Shown: piece after piece, positions 26,479 to 35,678 of the stretch | Layout: each line of letters opens with the position of its first letter | Position numbering within the stretch: position 1 is the stretch's first letter | NCBI GenBank assembly: GCA_016699045.1 | Contig: CP064957.1 | Span: forward strand, 62,001-126,000 | DNA length: 64,000 nucleotides | DNA from: a bacterium | Lineage (GTDB): Bacteria > Babelota > Babeliae > Babelales > RVW-14 | Direction: 5' to 3' | Translations under genes and position numbers: made by a program | The notes under the pieces: model-generated | Databases searched by the model: none | The model's input: only the letters and a program-made list of their open reading frames with translations | What the model was told of the DNA's origin: nothing

Positions 26479-28704
26479 TTAGTGTAGTGGAGGTGATTTT
26501 TTGAGGAAAGTGATTGGGGTAAGTGGCAGTGATTTAACCGCAGGTATATTTTTTGATTTCATCATTTTAAAATAAATTCGTGGTAATGCTTTTTGTAGAG
26601 CTGTCTTGGCAATAACAAGGTCTGCCGGAGCTATTGCTGCGCTGCTAATGCCGCTGTCCCCTATTTTAGAGATGTGTTTATCGTTCAGTGTTCCTGCGCC
26701 AATGAGAGGTTGTGTTGGTAGTTTCCAGTAGCCGTCCAAGAATGTTAAATGAATCTTACCTTCATCATAATGCAGGGTAAAGACCATGCGCATGGTTGGA
26801 TCATATAAGTTGCTTTCTACTTCAATTGGCTGAGAAGCTTCGTATTCTTCTACAATAAAGTTTTGATTTTTATCTTTTAACCAATATTTTTCAGCGTCGC
26901 TAACGCTGGTTGTTGATCTTATTTTTTTACTTCTTTTTTCCATAGGCAATATATTTCTGAGATGATCGTCAAGGTTGCTAGCGTGTGTAATAATAATACC
27001 AGAGCCCTTAAATGCGTTGAGCGGTTTAATCACCAACGTTGAACAATTGAAATCATTAATGATGTTTTTTGCTAAATCAGGATGATATTTTTTAGGATAG
27101 GCTTTGCATTGTGGGCGGTATGCTGTTAGTTGCTTGGTATCAAAGAGAGTGCTTGTTAAATATTTATTATTCACGTGCCGCCCGGTGCCGCTATCAAGGA
27201 CCAGAAGGTGTGGATATTGTTTTCTAAAAGCGCTGACCAACTCGTCGGCTGGGTTTTTGTGCCTAAAGACAACAATGCCTTTGTACGAGCTAATGGCGCG
27301 TTCATCAATAACTGGCGCGATGGCTGGAAATTTTGGATGCTGTACTAATTCTTTAATGCTGGTAACGTTAATGCCGCCAACGGCGTTAAATTTTCTTATT
27401 GCTATTTCATCTCGAGCGCTTTGTTCTTCAAGAGCTGGGCCAACGTACCAAATTTGTTGGTTAAATTGTGCAAGATAATGCCAGAACATTTCCCAAATTT
27501 TTCCTTCGCCAAAAATCTTGCTGTAGCCAGCAAAGCGAGATCGTGGACCTTCACCAAACTCTAAAATTTTGATTTTGTTTTTGGTGTATTTGGCGTCGAG
27601 AATCAAAAATGAGATATCTGCTCCAAGCTGCCCCGTGGCCGGTTTAATTTGAGTAGCAGGCACACTTGCAGGAGCGGGTTCTGGTGATGCTATTTGTTCT
27701 ATTGGTTGATCAGTTGTTGGTTGAGGGATTGTCACTTCTTGAATAGCGTTGTTAAGAGCATGCTGTATCAATTGGTCAATTTGCTCTTGTGTGCTACTTG
27801 TGCTTGTTCGTTGATTTTCTTTTTTCTGTGCTTTTTCTGTTTGAACAATTTTAATGGCGGTATCAATAATATCTTGTGATGAAGTTGATTGGGTATCAAG
27901 AAGGGTAGGCATCTCTAAGTTAGTAAATTTTTCTTTATCGAGGATAAATTCTAACGGTAAAAAGCTTTTTTCTTGAAGATAACGCGGCAGCCAAGGAGTT
28001 GGGTTTTTTTGAAAGTCGCTAAAAAAATCGTAAAAGGAGCGAGTTCCTTCTACCAGATCGCGCTGAATATCTTGTTGTTCTTGTGAAAAATTTAAGGTTG
28101 AATTCTGATTGAGTTGAAGAATAAGAAGCCTTACGAGTGACTTTCTAATTTTCTTCATGGCGGTAATGCCTTCGTCATATTTGGCAATTTTTTCAGTTAC
28201 ATTGCCAAGACTTACTGCCGTTGGGCTTGTGTCGGTAGTAGCGTTGTCAGTAATCGGTGGTTGGATGGTTATTGGTTCAATAACGATTGGTATTTGAGTA
28301 TTTGGTGTTGCTTGCTCAATTAATTCAATGGCTTTTTCTTGTGGTTGGCTGGAGAACGATACATTTATCTCTTCGGTAATAGGTTCTTGCATGGCTAAGG
28401 TTGTTGAGATAAGGTTGCTTAAGGCCAGATCTAATTCTTGTTCTAGGCGTTCTTTGTCGCTGCGTGGAGTTGAGTCTGGTATTGTTTGTTTTTTGTTAAG
28501 CAGGTTACTTGAAACGCTATTGTGTATAATTTTCTTTTTTCCAATATTGTTGATGTTGTTTGCGGAAAAATACACTGCCCTGGTATCAGTAGTTGCCGAG
28601 TCTTTTTCAAGGGCGAGAGAGAAGGGTTCTTCCGCCTTGATAGTGCCTATTATGAGGCTTGCCATTATTATTGCCATTAAGGCATACGTTTTTACATAAT
28701 TCAT
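26479..28704 (-). CDS. Exported protein with ATP-grasp-like domain and long disordered N-terminal half
   Basis: 741 residues, start supported by GGGAG seven bases upstream. Signal peptide at 1-24. Residues 25-360 are low-complexity and Gln/Thr/Pro-rich with a helical block near 170-260, and a Pro/Ala hinge (SPEPAPASVPA) just before the C-terminal domain. That domain (about 362-720) is paralogous to the preceding entry: ILEFGEGPRS, VNNKYLTSTLF, Lys560 with the glycine loop KGSGI (566-570), Glu619-Glu620, DPTMRMVF (635-642) and LDGYWKLP (656-663). The conserved residues are those expected for ATP and metal binding. The first half differs completely between the paralogs, so the C-terminal domain is the common working part. 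Function unknown. Confidence 0.65.
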   Translation of the reverse strand: MNYVKTYALMAIIMASLIIGTIKAEEPFSLALEKDSATTDTRAVYFSANNINNIGKKKIIHNSVSSNLLNKKQTIPDSTPRSDKERLEQELDLALSNLISTTLAMQEPITEEINVSFSSQPQEKAIELIEQATPNTQIPIVIEPITIQPPITDNATTDTSPTAVSLGNVTEKIAKYDEGITAMKKIRKSLVRLLILQLNQNSTLNFSQEQQDIQRDLVEGTRSFYDFFSDFQKNPTPWLPRYLQEKSFLPLEFILDKEKFTNLEMPTLLDTQSTSSQDIIDTAIKIVQTEKAQKKENQRTSTSSTQEQIDQLIQHALNNAIQEVTIPQPTTDQPIEQIASPEPAPASVPATQIKPATGQLGADISFLILDAKYTKNKIKILEFGEGPRSRFAGYSKIFGEGKIWEMFWHYLAQFNQQIWYVGPALEEQSARDEIAIRKFNAVGGINVTSIKELVQHPKFPAIAPVIDERAISSYKGIVVFRHKNPADELVSAFRKQYPHLLVLDSGTGRHVNNKYLTSTLFDTKQLTAYRPQCKAYPKKYHPDLAKNIINDFNCSTLVIKPLNAFKGSGIIITHASNLDDHLRNILPMEKRSKKIRSTTSVSDAEKYWLKDKNQNFIVEEYEASQPIEVESNLYDPTMRMVFTLHYDEGKIHLTFLDGYWKLPTQPLIGAGTLNDKHISKIGDSGISSAAIAPADLVIAKTALQKALPRIYFKMMKSKNIPAVKSLPLTPITFLKKSPPLH

Positions 28705-29071
28705 TCTTAATCTCCCGGGTTGAACTTTGCCAATATTATCTAAAAATAAAATATTTGATTAAATCCTGTGTGTTATTAATTTCATAATAGTCAAAACAAA
28801 AACAAAAAATCAATACTATTATAACAAACACTTAAAATGCCAATTTCTATTAGATGCTACCCTTTGTAAGATGCGGGGTTATTTTTGGTATCGCAAACAA
28901 TTGTGTCTGATAATTTCTTTATATTCTTTCAATCATTGATTGTTTTGGTTGCGGCGATGCGACTTGGTGGCAAGATTGAAGGAGTGATTGGCGCGGCGAA
29001 TTTTTTAATGTGTTATAAAAAGAAGGGAGGGGCGCTTGTGGTTTCTTTGCGTTCGCGAAGATTACAGGATA

Positions 29072-29137
29072 GAGTGAAGATAGGGCCCCCGACGAATTTG
29101 AGGTATTGGCATGTCGTCGGAAGCCCTATCTTCACTC
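29072..29137. repeat. Long inverted repeat upstream of ileS
   Basis: A 15-base perfect stem (GAGTGAAGATAGGGC, 29072-29086, with 29123-29137), a 2x2 internal loop, then a further 7-base stem (29089-29095 with 29114-29120) and an 18-base loop. There is no T run, so it is not a simple terminator. It may be an RNA leader, a palindromic mobile repeat or a protein-binding site. Confidence 0.7.
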
Positions 29138-29142
29138 GTGAT

Positions 29143-29170
29143 GGGTTTGGGCCGTGGGCCCTTTAAACCC
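29143..29170. repeat. Second hairpin upstream of ileS
   Basis: GGGTTT pairs with AAACCC (29143-29148 with 29165-29170) and GGGCC with GGCCC (29149-29153 with 29157-29161), with a three-base bulge. It is GC-rich against an AT-rich background and sits five bases after the first inverted repeat. Confidence 0.6.
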
Positions 29171-29278
29171 GTACTTTCGAATCGCTTTCTGTGATAAAGC
29201 CTGCTATACTTTATACTGAAATGTCATGCAAGTAGTACCATATTGTTAGTATTATTCTGGAATTATGAGGAAATCATT

Positions 29279-32188
29279 ATGAGTGAAGAAAACAAAAAAA
29301 ACCCGTTTCAAGAAACGCTCAACCTCCCTTGTACCGAATTTTCAATTCGTGCAAGCGCTCATGAAAAAGAACCAGAAATTATTAACCGCTGGAAAAATGA
29401 CGATATTTATAGCAAGACCATGAAATTGCATGACAATAATAAGAAATTCATTTTTCATGATGGGCCTCCCTATTCAAACGGCAACATTCATTTAGGTACT
29501 GCTTTTAACAAAATTCTCAAAGACATCGTATGCAAATCTAAACGCATGGCCGGCTTTCATGTTCCCATAACGCCCGGTTGGGATTGCCATGGCCTGCCTA
29601 TTGAGCTCAAAGTTACAACTGAACTTGGCTTGGAAGACAAAAAAGAAACTATTGATCGCAAGACTTTTAAAAAACTATGTCGCGATTACGCAAGTAAATG
29701 GATTAATATTCAGCGGGAGGAATTTAAAAATCTTGGTGTTATGTTTGATTGGGATAATCCTTATACCACCATGCAAACGCCTTACGAAGCATCAATTCTT
29801 GAATCACTGGCAACGTTTGTTGAAAAAGGATTTATTGAGCGCAAAGGAAAAACAGTACCTTGGTGCGCTTCTTGCCAGACCGTATTGGCCACCGCGGAAA
29901 TTGAATACAAAGATCGTAAAGATCCCTCATGCTACGTTCTGTTCCCGCTCAATGATAATCTAGCACGCAAGACCTTTCCTTTCGCATACGAACAAAACCC
30001 TACCTTGAAAACCGTTGGGTTTCTTGCCTGGACAACCACGCCATGGACAATTCCATTGAACCGTGCCCTTGTACTTCATCCAACAGCTCCTTACGTTCTC
30101 TTGGAAGGTCCTGATGGGATCGGCTTCATGGTTGCCAAAGAACTTGCTGATAAAGTATGCAAAGAATTGAACCTTGAGAAAAAAGAACTTGCGGAATTTG
30201 ATCCGGTTATTTTTAAAGGAAAAATGGCTAACAGCCCGCTCATTGACCAGCAAGAATCCAAGATCGTGCTTGACGATTCAGTATTGCTGGGCGACGGTAC
30301 CGCCTGCGTCCACTCAGCTCCCGGTTGCGGACCTGAAGACTATGTGGTTGGTATTAAGAACGGACTTGAAATCTTCTCGCCACTTTCGGCCAAGGGAACG
30401 TATACCGATGGTATTTTACCAACGTCCTTGGAAGGCGTGAGCATAACCGACGGTCAATGGGCAGTGTTAAAAATGCTCAAAGAACGCGGCACCTTGCTTC
30501 ACAAAGGATCCATTAACCACTCGTTTCCGCATTGTTGGCGCTGCCGCAACCCATTGATGTTCCGTGCCACGGACCAATGGTTCTGCAACTTGCAACAAAA
30601 CGACCTTGTCAAAAAAACGGTCGAAGAAATCAATGAGCGCATTGCCTTTGTTCCAGCGTGGGGCAAGGAGCGTTTGTTCAACTTCGTACAAAATAGAACC
30701 GAATGGTGTATCTCCCGCCAACGACAATGGGGCGTTCCGATCACCGCGCTCTTGTGTACTGATTGCGATACGGCATTTATTGATGGCGTCTTCATCAGAA
30801 AAATTGCCCAAAAAGTCGCCGAGCATGGCATTGAGTATTGGGATAACGTTACTATTCATGACCTTCAAAAGGAAGGAATGCTGCCCGCCAATTTTGCCTG
30901 CACAGGCTGTGGGGCAACCGACCTGGCCCAGTTCAAACAAGAACGAGATATTTTGGACGTTTGGTTCGACTCCGGGGTCAGTCACTATGCCGTTTTAGAA
31001 AAAAATAAGAAGCTTGGTTTTCCGGCAGATTTATACCTTGAAGGCTCAGACCAGCATCGCGGGTGGTTTCAAAGCTCGCTGCTCTCGTCGATGGTAATGG
31101 GCGGCAAAACTTGTACCAAGACTTTCTTGACGCATGGTTACGTTGTTGACCAGAACCGTCATAAAATGTCCAAGTCAGTGGGTAATGTGGTTGCTCCCAA
31201 CGATGTTATAAAACAATACAGCCGCGACATCTTACGTCTTTGGGTTGGCGCGACCGACTTTTCGGGTGATATCGTGATGTCTGATACCTTACTCAAAAAC
31301 GTTGCTGAAGTGTACCGCAAGCTTCGCAACACCTGCCGGTTTATGATTTCAAACCTGTATGATTTTGATGTTACTAGCGATGCGATTGCGTTAAATAAGT
31401 TACATAAAATAGATCAATACATGCTTGTGCGTTTATATGAATTAGAAAAAAATATTCGCGCCTGCTATGAAAGTTATGACTTGACCGGCGTGGTCCGTGC
31501 GCTAACCAATTTCTGTACCAGCGATCTGAGTGCGATGTACTTAGATATTGTGAAGGATCGGTTATATGTTGAAAAGGCAGATGGCGCTCTACGTCGCTCA
31601 TGCCAAACAACAATACATTATATTCTTGATACTATAACTCGCCTCATGGCACCGATTATGTCTTTCTTGGCTGAAGAGGTTTCTGATCACTACCAAAAAG
31701 ACAAAAAAGAATCGATTCATCTTGGTACCTTTGCTTCGCTTAAAGATATCGAAAAAATCCATACCGATGGAAATGTATGGAAGCTTTTAGAAGATGTGCG
31801 TGATGTTGTGCTTAAGGCCCTGGAAGAAAAGAGGCAGGCAGCAACCATCAAACATTCGCTTGAGGCTCGCTTGACGTTGTATTTTGACGCTGATTTTGAT
31901 CAGGTGCATGAACTTAAACAATTTATTGAAGAACTTGGGCGCACTGAAAATGCAACACGCTTCTTGAAAGACTGGTTTATTGTTTCGCAAGTTGTGGTTG
32001 TTAAGACCTCTGCCGGACTTGAACAGTCTACGTTACCGTGGATTCATGTCACCGTTGAGCATGCGCATGGCGTCAAGTGCCCTCGTTGCTGGCAGTGGGA
32101 CGATAGCCATAGTGCTACTATGTCAGACAATCAGGCACAACCGCATGATCTTCTGTGCCAACGATGCAAAGATATTTTAAAGAAATAA
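29279..32188 (+). CDS. ileS: Isoleucyl-tRNA synthetase
   Basis: Class I synthetase charging tRNA-Ile, 969 residues from the ATG at 29279 (GAGG eight bases upstream; a longer frame from 29243 has no such site). HIGH-type motif GNIHLGT with HLGT at 71-74, KMSKS at 629-633. The editing-domain region has AWTTTPWTIP and GTACVHSAPG. A C-terminal zinc finger is visible (CPRCWQWDD ... CQRCKDIL), typical of the bacterial enzyme. Much of the first two thirds has more G/C at third codon positions than neighbouring genes, which could mean transfer or expression-related codon choice. It has a strong terminator. Confidence 0.96.
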   Translation: MSEENKKNPFQETLNLPCTEFSIRASAHEKEPEIINRWKNDDIYSKTMKLHDNNKKFIFHDGPPYSNGNIHLGTAFNKILKDIVCKSKRMAGFHVPITPGWDCHGLPIELKVTTELGLEDKKETIDRKTFKKLCRDYASKWINIQREEFKNLGVMFDWDNPYTTMQTPYEASILESLATFVEKGFIERKGKTVPWCASCQTVLATAEIEYKDRKDPSCYVLFPLNDNLARKTFPFAYEQNPTLKTVGFLAWTTTPWTIPLNRALVLHPTAPYVLLEGPDGIGFMVAKELADKVCKELNLEKKELAEFDPVIFKGKMANSPLIDQQESKIVLDDSVLLGDGTACVHSAPGCGPEDYVVGIKNGLEIFSPLSAKGTYTDGILPTSLEGVSITDGQWAVLKMLKERGTLLHKGSINHSFPHCWRCRNPLMFRATDQWFCNLQQNDLVKKTVEEINERIAFVPAWGKERLFNFVQNRTEWCISRQRQWGVPITALLCTDCDTAFIDGVFIRKIAQKVAEHGIEYWDNVTIHDLQKEGMLPANFACTGCGATDLAQFKQERDILDVWFDSGVSHYAVLEKNKKLGFPADLYLEGSDQHRGWFQSSLLSSMVMGGKTCTKTFLTHGYVVDQNRHKMSKSVGNVVAPNDVIKQYSRDILRLWVGATDFSGDIVMSDTLLKNVAEVYRKLRNTCRFMISNLYDFDVTSDAIALNKLHKIDQYMLVRLYELEKNIRACYESYDLTGVVRALTNFCTSDLSAMYLDIVKDRLYVEKADGALRRSCQTTIHYILDTITRLMAPIMSFLAEEVSDHYQKDKKESIHLGTFASLKDIEKIHTDGNVWKLLEDVRDVVLKALEEKRQAATIKHSLEARLTLYFDADFDQVHELKQFIEELGRTENATRFLKDWFIVSQVVVVKTSAGLEQSTLPWIHVTVEHAHGVKCPRCWQWDDSHSATMSDNQAQPHDLLCQRCKDILKK

Positions 32189-32230
32189 AAAAAGAGAGGC
32201 GTCGTAAAAAGCGACGCCTCTCTTTTTTTT
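32187..32230. terminator. Bidirectional Rho-independent terminator after ileS
   Basis: AGAGAGGCGTCG and its complement form a 12-base stem, extended by flanking A and T runs, around a seven-base loop. It serves ileS and the convergent ankyrin gene. Confidence 0.85.
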
Positions 32231-32242
32231 ACCAATTTTTAT

Positions 32243-32755
32243 TCACCAATCAATTTGGAAACCTTTTTCGTCTTCTATTACGTTGCGACTTATTACACCT
32301 TCTTGACCAGGATCTGGTTCATTATCGGTTTCCTCTCCATTTTCTGTTTCCCAATGATCCTCTGGTGTTAAGCCATTGCAGTCCTGTATTGTTTGGTTAG
32401 CACCGGCTTGAATCAGTAAATCTATAATATTTTCATATTCAAAAATGAATGCAAAATGTAATGCTGTCCAATCACAAGAATAATCCTGCAGATCAATAAA
32501 ACTCATTAACTCATCGTAATAATGAGATAAAATTACTTGGACAAGGTCTTGGTTATTCTCACATGTTGCCACATGTAATGCAGTATGGCCAAATGCATCC
32601 ACGGTAGTAATAGTGGCGCCTTCTGCAAGAAGATGCTCAATCTTTTCACAATCATGTAGTTTCAATGCTTTTTTTAAGTCATCATTTATGGCGGAAAAAG
32701 CACTTGAAACTAATGTTAGACTGATAGCAACTGAGAAAATAAACATTTTTTTCAT
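32243..32755 (-). CDS. Small exported ankyrin-repeat protein
   Basis: 170 residues from the ATG at 32755, with AGGAG seven bases upstream; the longer frame to 32821 lacks this. Signal peptide MKKMFIFSVAISLTLVSSAF. About three ankyrin repeats follow (GHTALHVATCENNQ, WTALHFAFIFEYEN, GANQTIQDCNGLTPEDH), then an acidic tail. It is a paralog of the next ankyrin gene at 32906-33382, with the same order of repeats and an aberrant middle repeat containing an inserted helix. Likely binds a protein partner outside the cell; which one is unknown. Confidence 0.8.
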   Translation of the reverse strand: MKKMFIFSVAISLTLVSSAFSAINDDLKKALKLHDCEKIEHLLAEGATITTVDAFGHTALHVATCENNQDLVQVILSHYYDELMSFIDLQDYSCDWTALHFAFIFEYENIIDLLIQAGANQTIQDCNGLTPEDHWETENGEETDNEPDPGQEGVISRNVIEDEKGFQIDW

Positions 32756-32836
32756 AAAAATACTCCTGTGCGATTTGATAAAGATCATGTAATTTTTATA
32801 ACAATGTCTATTAATAGTCAATTTTGTTTTAAAAAT

Positions 32837-32871
32837 GAAGAGAGGCGCTATCTTAAATAGCGCCTCTCTTC
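32837..32871 (-). terminator. Rho-independent terminator
   Basis: A perfect 15-base inverted repeat (GAAGAGAGGCGCTAT and complement) with a five-base loop, followed on the minus strand by CATTTTT. It ends the ankyrin gene at 32906-33382 and separates it from its paralog. Confidence 0.8.
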
Positions 32872-32905
32872 ATTGAATTTGTGAGTAACTCAAAAATATC
32901 TTGTT

Positions 32906-33382
32906 TTATTCCCAGCCAACAAAAAAATCTGCTTCGCTGTCTGATTCGTTATCTGAAGAATAACCTTCAACAAGATCTTGTTCTTCAAAAGGGGTTTTAC
33001 CATTGCTGTCGCGTATCTCTTGATGAGCACCCGCGGCAATGAGCAAATCTCTAATTTCATTATGGCCTAAAATGCATGCAATGTGCAAAGCTGTCCAGCC
33101 ACTGTTAAAATCTTGTTCGTCAATAAAAGTACTCAAATGATCTTTATAATAATCCAAAATATACTTAACAAGCTCATCGTCGTCGCCATGTGTTGCCACA
33201 TGCAACGCACTATTGCCGTGATCATCTTTTGTTGTTATATCGGCACCATTTTCAAGAGCTCGCCAAATGTTCGCATAATTATAGTTTGTTAATGCCATTT
33301 TTAGTTGATCATTGGGATTTGAAAAAGCATTCGAAATTAATGTTGCATTCATAATAACTAAAAAGATAAATGTCTTTTTCAC
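32906..33382 (-). CDS. Small exported ankyrin-repeat protein, paralog
   Basis: 158 residues from GTG at 33382, giving an MKKTFIFLV signal peptide like its neighbour; AAGGGA lies seven bases upstream. The alternative TTG at 33388 sits too close to the ribosome site. Ankyrin repeats: GNSALHVATHGDDD, WTALHIACILGHNE, GAHQEIRDSNGKTP, then an acidic Ser-rich tail. Similar length, order and tail to the 32243-32755 product indicate tandem duplication, now well diverged. Each copy has its own terminator. Confidence 0.8.
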   Translation of the reverse strand: MKKTFIFLVIMNATLISNAFSNPNDQLKMALTNYNYANIWRALENGADITTKDDHGNSALHVATHGDDDELVKYILDYYKDHLSTFIDEQDFNSGWTALHIACILGHNEIRDLLIAAGAHQEIRDSNGKTPFEEQDLVEGYSSDNESDSEADFFVGWE

Positions 33383-33523
33383 GAACAATCCCTTTGTTTA
33401 TATTTGTATTAATGTTGCTGTATTTATCAATAATGGGTGTTGTTTCATTTTTATAAATATGACAAAGATTGTCAATCATTTGTTTCAAAAGTATAGTTTG
33501 TAGTAGATTTTGATACCATTTCA

Positions 33524-33631
33524 TTAAACTCTAAAAGTTTTTGCCAGGTACATAATCATAGTGACAAATCCACCCAACAAAGCTATTTTGAGAAGCAAAA
33601 TACTAATAAATGCTTTCTTAATAAATTTCAT
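33524..33631 (-). CDS. 35-residue membrane micro-protein
   Basis: Too short for usual gene finders. ATG at 33631 with AAGGA seven bases upstream, TAA at 33524-33526. The product starts MKFIKKAFISILLLKIALLG and continues hydrophobic to MIMYLAKTFRV, so one membrane helix with positive ends. It begins 24 bases after the stop of the 33656-34804 gene on the same strand. No family is known to me. The ribosome site and membrane-helix pattern argue for a real gene, but only comparison can settle it. Confidence 0.45.
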   Translation of the reverse strand: MKFIKKAFISILLLKIALLGGFVTMIMYLAKTFRV

Positions 33632-33655
33632 ACTACGTTCCTTATCTTTTTAAAT

Positions 33656-34804
33656 TTAGCGCGGCATAAGTTTATCGCATACTGCGGTAGCTTCTAAAAT
33701 TAAGTCAGCGGTTTTTTTAAGAAAATTTTCAGCCTCTTGTTGCGCTGGTTGATTGGCGGGCGACTTGAAGTTAATATGTCCAAAGCGCTTGCGATATATT
33801 TGAGTAATTTCATTATCAATGAGTTGTTGATAAGTTGATTTGCCCAGTGTTTCTTTAATATCATGAGCAAGTATGTTAAATCTTTCGCGATTCTTTTTCT
33901 TTACCAGCTCGGTATTTTTCAATAAATGCTTTAAAAATTCGGTATAAAGAGTTTTTTTCTCATGTCGCAACGAACTTGCTAGTTCTTCTTTTTCTTTAGA
34001 TCCCAATTTTTGTAATTCTTTATCGATATCTTTAATCATGTGCGCAATGTTTGGGAGCTCGTTCATCAATTGTTTGCCGGTAAGCGCGTTCTTGCTATTA
34101 TTAAGTTCTTTGTTCAGTTCGGTAAGTTTTTCAATCAGATCACGGTGTTTGTTTTTAATAGCAGAAGTATTATTTTTTGGTTCTTTCCAGCCTCCGCTAC
34201 TTTTAGTCGTATCCTTTTTTTTATCTCCAGAATCAGATTCATAGTCATCAGAACGATAAGAACCAGATGATTTAGAGCCTTTGTCGCTGCCACTTGAACC
34301 CCCGCCAAAGAATGATGATTGCGGTTGCGATGAAGGAAAGTATGACGACGATGAGCTCGAAGGTCTATTCCAATTGCTCGCGCTTGAACCCCAGGAAGGG
34401 TACGAGTATGGATTTTTCCATCCGTGGCTGCCGCCATAAGATCGTGGAGAAAAGGATTGTGGAAATCCATAGCGAGGGACATTGTACGAACGGGGTCGAC
34501 TACGTTCGTACATGGCACGGCGTTGCTGGACATCTTTTACTTTTTGTTCTCGTTTCTTTTTTTTCTTGTTTAGTTCTTCCTCTGTTTCTTTGCTGCCGCG
34601 CATTTTTTTTAGTTCTTCGGCGATAGGAACAATTGTTGTAGTAAAAACATTTGTTACATCATCTTCAAGAATTTGCTGCGGCGATTTTATGTTTTGAGAT
34701 GCAGATGAAGTTGGTGCAAAAAAAGAAGGTGATAATGCAGAAAGCGAGACAACACAATGTGTCGTCAAAATTATTATGCTGCATACAAAAATTTTTATCT
34801 TCAT
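33656..34804 (-). CDS. Exported low-complexity/coiled protein
   Basis: Unknown, 382 residues, GGAGAG upstream. Signal peptide MKIKIFVCSIIILTTHCVVS. Then a Lys/Glu helical segment (EEELNKKKKKREQKV), an aromatic and Ser/Gly-rich stretch (about 105-215: SYPSWGSSASNW, SSQPQSSFFGGG), and a C-terminal helical domain (about 220-382) rich in Lys, Glu and Leu. The middle resembles a disordered linker. It starts one base after the stop of the preceding gene, so both are in one operon. Confidence 0.6.
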   Translation of the reverse strand: MKIKIFVCSIIILTTHCVVSLSALSPSFFAPTSSASQNIKSPQQILEDDVTNVFTTTIVPIAEELKKMRGSKETEEELNKKKKKREQKVKDVQQRRAMYERSRPRSYNVPRYGFPQSFSPRSYGGSHGWKNPYSYPSWGSSASNWNRPSSSSSSYFPSSQPQSSFFGGGSSGSDKGSKSSGSYRSDDYESDSGDKKKDTTKSSGGWKEPKNNTSAIKNKHRDLIEKLTELNKELNNSKNALTGKQLMNELPNIAHMIKDIDKELQKLGSKEKEELASSLRHEKKTLYTEFLKHLLKNTELVKKKNRERFNILAHDIKETLGKSTYQQLIDNEITQIYRKRFGHINFKSPANQPAQQEAENFLKKTADLILEATAVCDKLMPR

Positions 34805-34805
34805 A

Positions 34806-35678
34806 CTACTCTCCAGAAATAAAAGCAGTGTTGCGTGGATCTGTTACTTTTTCATCATCAGCTAATGGTTTTTTCATAATATGCTCAATGATGCCGCGTC
34901 GTTTACCGGCGCTTGTTTCTTCTCGTTCAAGATTAATTTGAGGAAGAGGTTCAAGTGTCACATTGGCAAGACCTCGTAATGCGGCTTCAGTTTTTTGAGT
35001 AGCTTCTTCTTGTGCCAAATCAATAACAATTCGCTTATTTAAGAGCTCAAGACGTTCACAGGCATCAACAATTTTTTTTCGTAACGCTGCAAATTGTGGC
35101 AAAAAGAAAACGCGTTGATACATTTTATGGTTATTGATAATGCCATGAGCAACAACTATTTCATCGGTGTTTGTTTTAAAATCAGCAAAGACAACTTTGA
35201 ATTCTGGAGAAAAAAGTTCAGAAGCATCTATTTTGCGTTCTATTTCTTTGAGTAAATCAATAAAATGATTCATGTAAAAATGATAGGCTTGGCGTTTTGC
35301 TCTTGAAAAAAAATACGTACCAATTTTGCCATCATTGGTACTCGATTCTTTTTTCTGATCTTTGGTATCGTTACTAATAATTAATGATTCAATAAACAGC
35401 GTTTTATTGTCTTTCTCTTCTTCTTGATCTGTCTGATTGATAGTCGATGTTGGCTTGGATGCTTTTTGGGTGCTGCCAAATGGATTTCCCCATGGCCGTC
35501 TCACAGGTCGTTGCCCTGGACCGGTCTTTTTTTCACTCAAAGCGCGCTCCATATCTTGAGCAAGTTTGTCAAAATCAACACCTTTAAAGAGTTCATCAAA
35601 GTTAAAGGCGCCAAGATAGACAATGCCTAAAATAAACGTAAAAATTAATGAAAATATAATTTTTTTGATCATTTTCAT
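34806..35678 (-). CDS. Exported or membrane-anchored protein of unknown function
   Basis: 290 residues. An N-terminal hydrophobic segment (MIKKIIFSLIFTFILGIVYL) may be a signal peptide or anchor. A Pro/Gly/Arg-rich linker (about 52-72) follows, then an acidic stretch and a mostly helical domain from about 125 (KRQAYHFYMNHFIDLLKEIE). No domain recognised. It is the first gene of a likely operon with the 382-residue protein and the micro-ORF downstream. Confidence 0.55.
   Translation of the reverse strand: MKMIKKIIFSLIFTFILGIVYLGAFNFDELFKGVDFDKLAQDMERALSEKKTGPGQRPVRRPWGNPFGSTQKASKPTSTINQTDQEEEKDNKTLFIESLIISNDTKDQKKESSTNDGKIGTYFFSRAKRQAYHFYMNHFIDLLKEIERKIDASELFSPEFKVVFADFKTNTDEIVVAHGIINNHKMYQRVFFLPQFAALRKKIVDACERLELLNKRIVIDLAQEEATQKTEAALRGLANVTLEPLPQINLEREETSAGKRRGIIEHIMKKPLADDEKVTDPRNTAFISGE

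Larger units (their letters stand above)
28705..29278. other. Long intergenic region with structured inverted repeats, upstream of ileS
   Basis: 574 bases. A reading frame at 28885-29166 exists but its second half simply translates the inverted repeats, and it has no convincing ribosome site, so I do not call it a gene. The left 180 bases are AT-rich and probably hold the promoter of the minus-strand gene. The right half holds two hairpins (listed separately). TATACT at 29205-29210 and again at 29212-29217 could be -10 elements for ileS, without a good -35. Confidence 0.5.

Noticed and set aside
28885..29166. Reading frame of 93 codons upstream of ileS
   Set aside because: Its second half is a translation of the two inverted repeats, and it has no clear ribosome site or known protein features.
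29072..29170. T-box riboswitch for ileS
   Set aside because: Strong stems exist, but no conserved T-box sequence or terminator/antiterminator pair could be seen.
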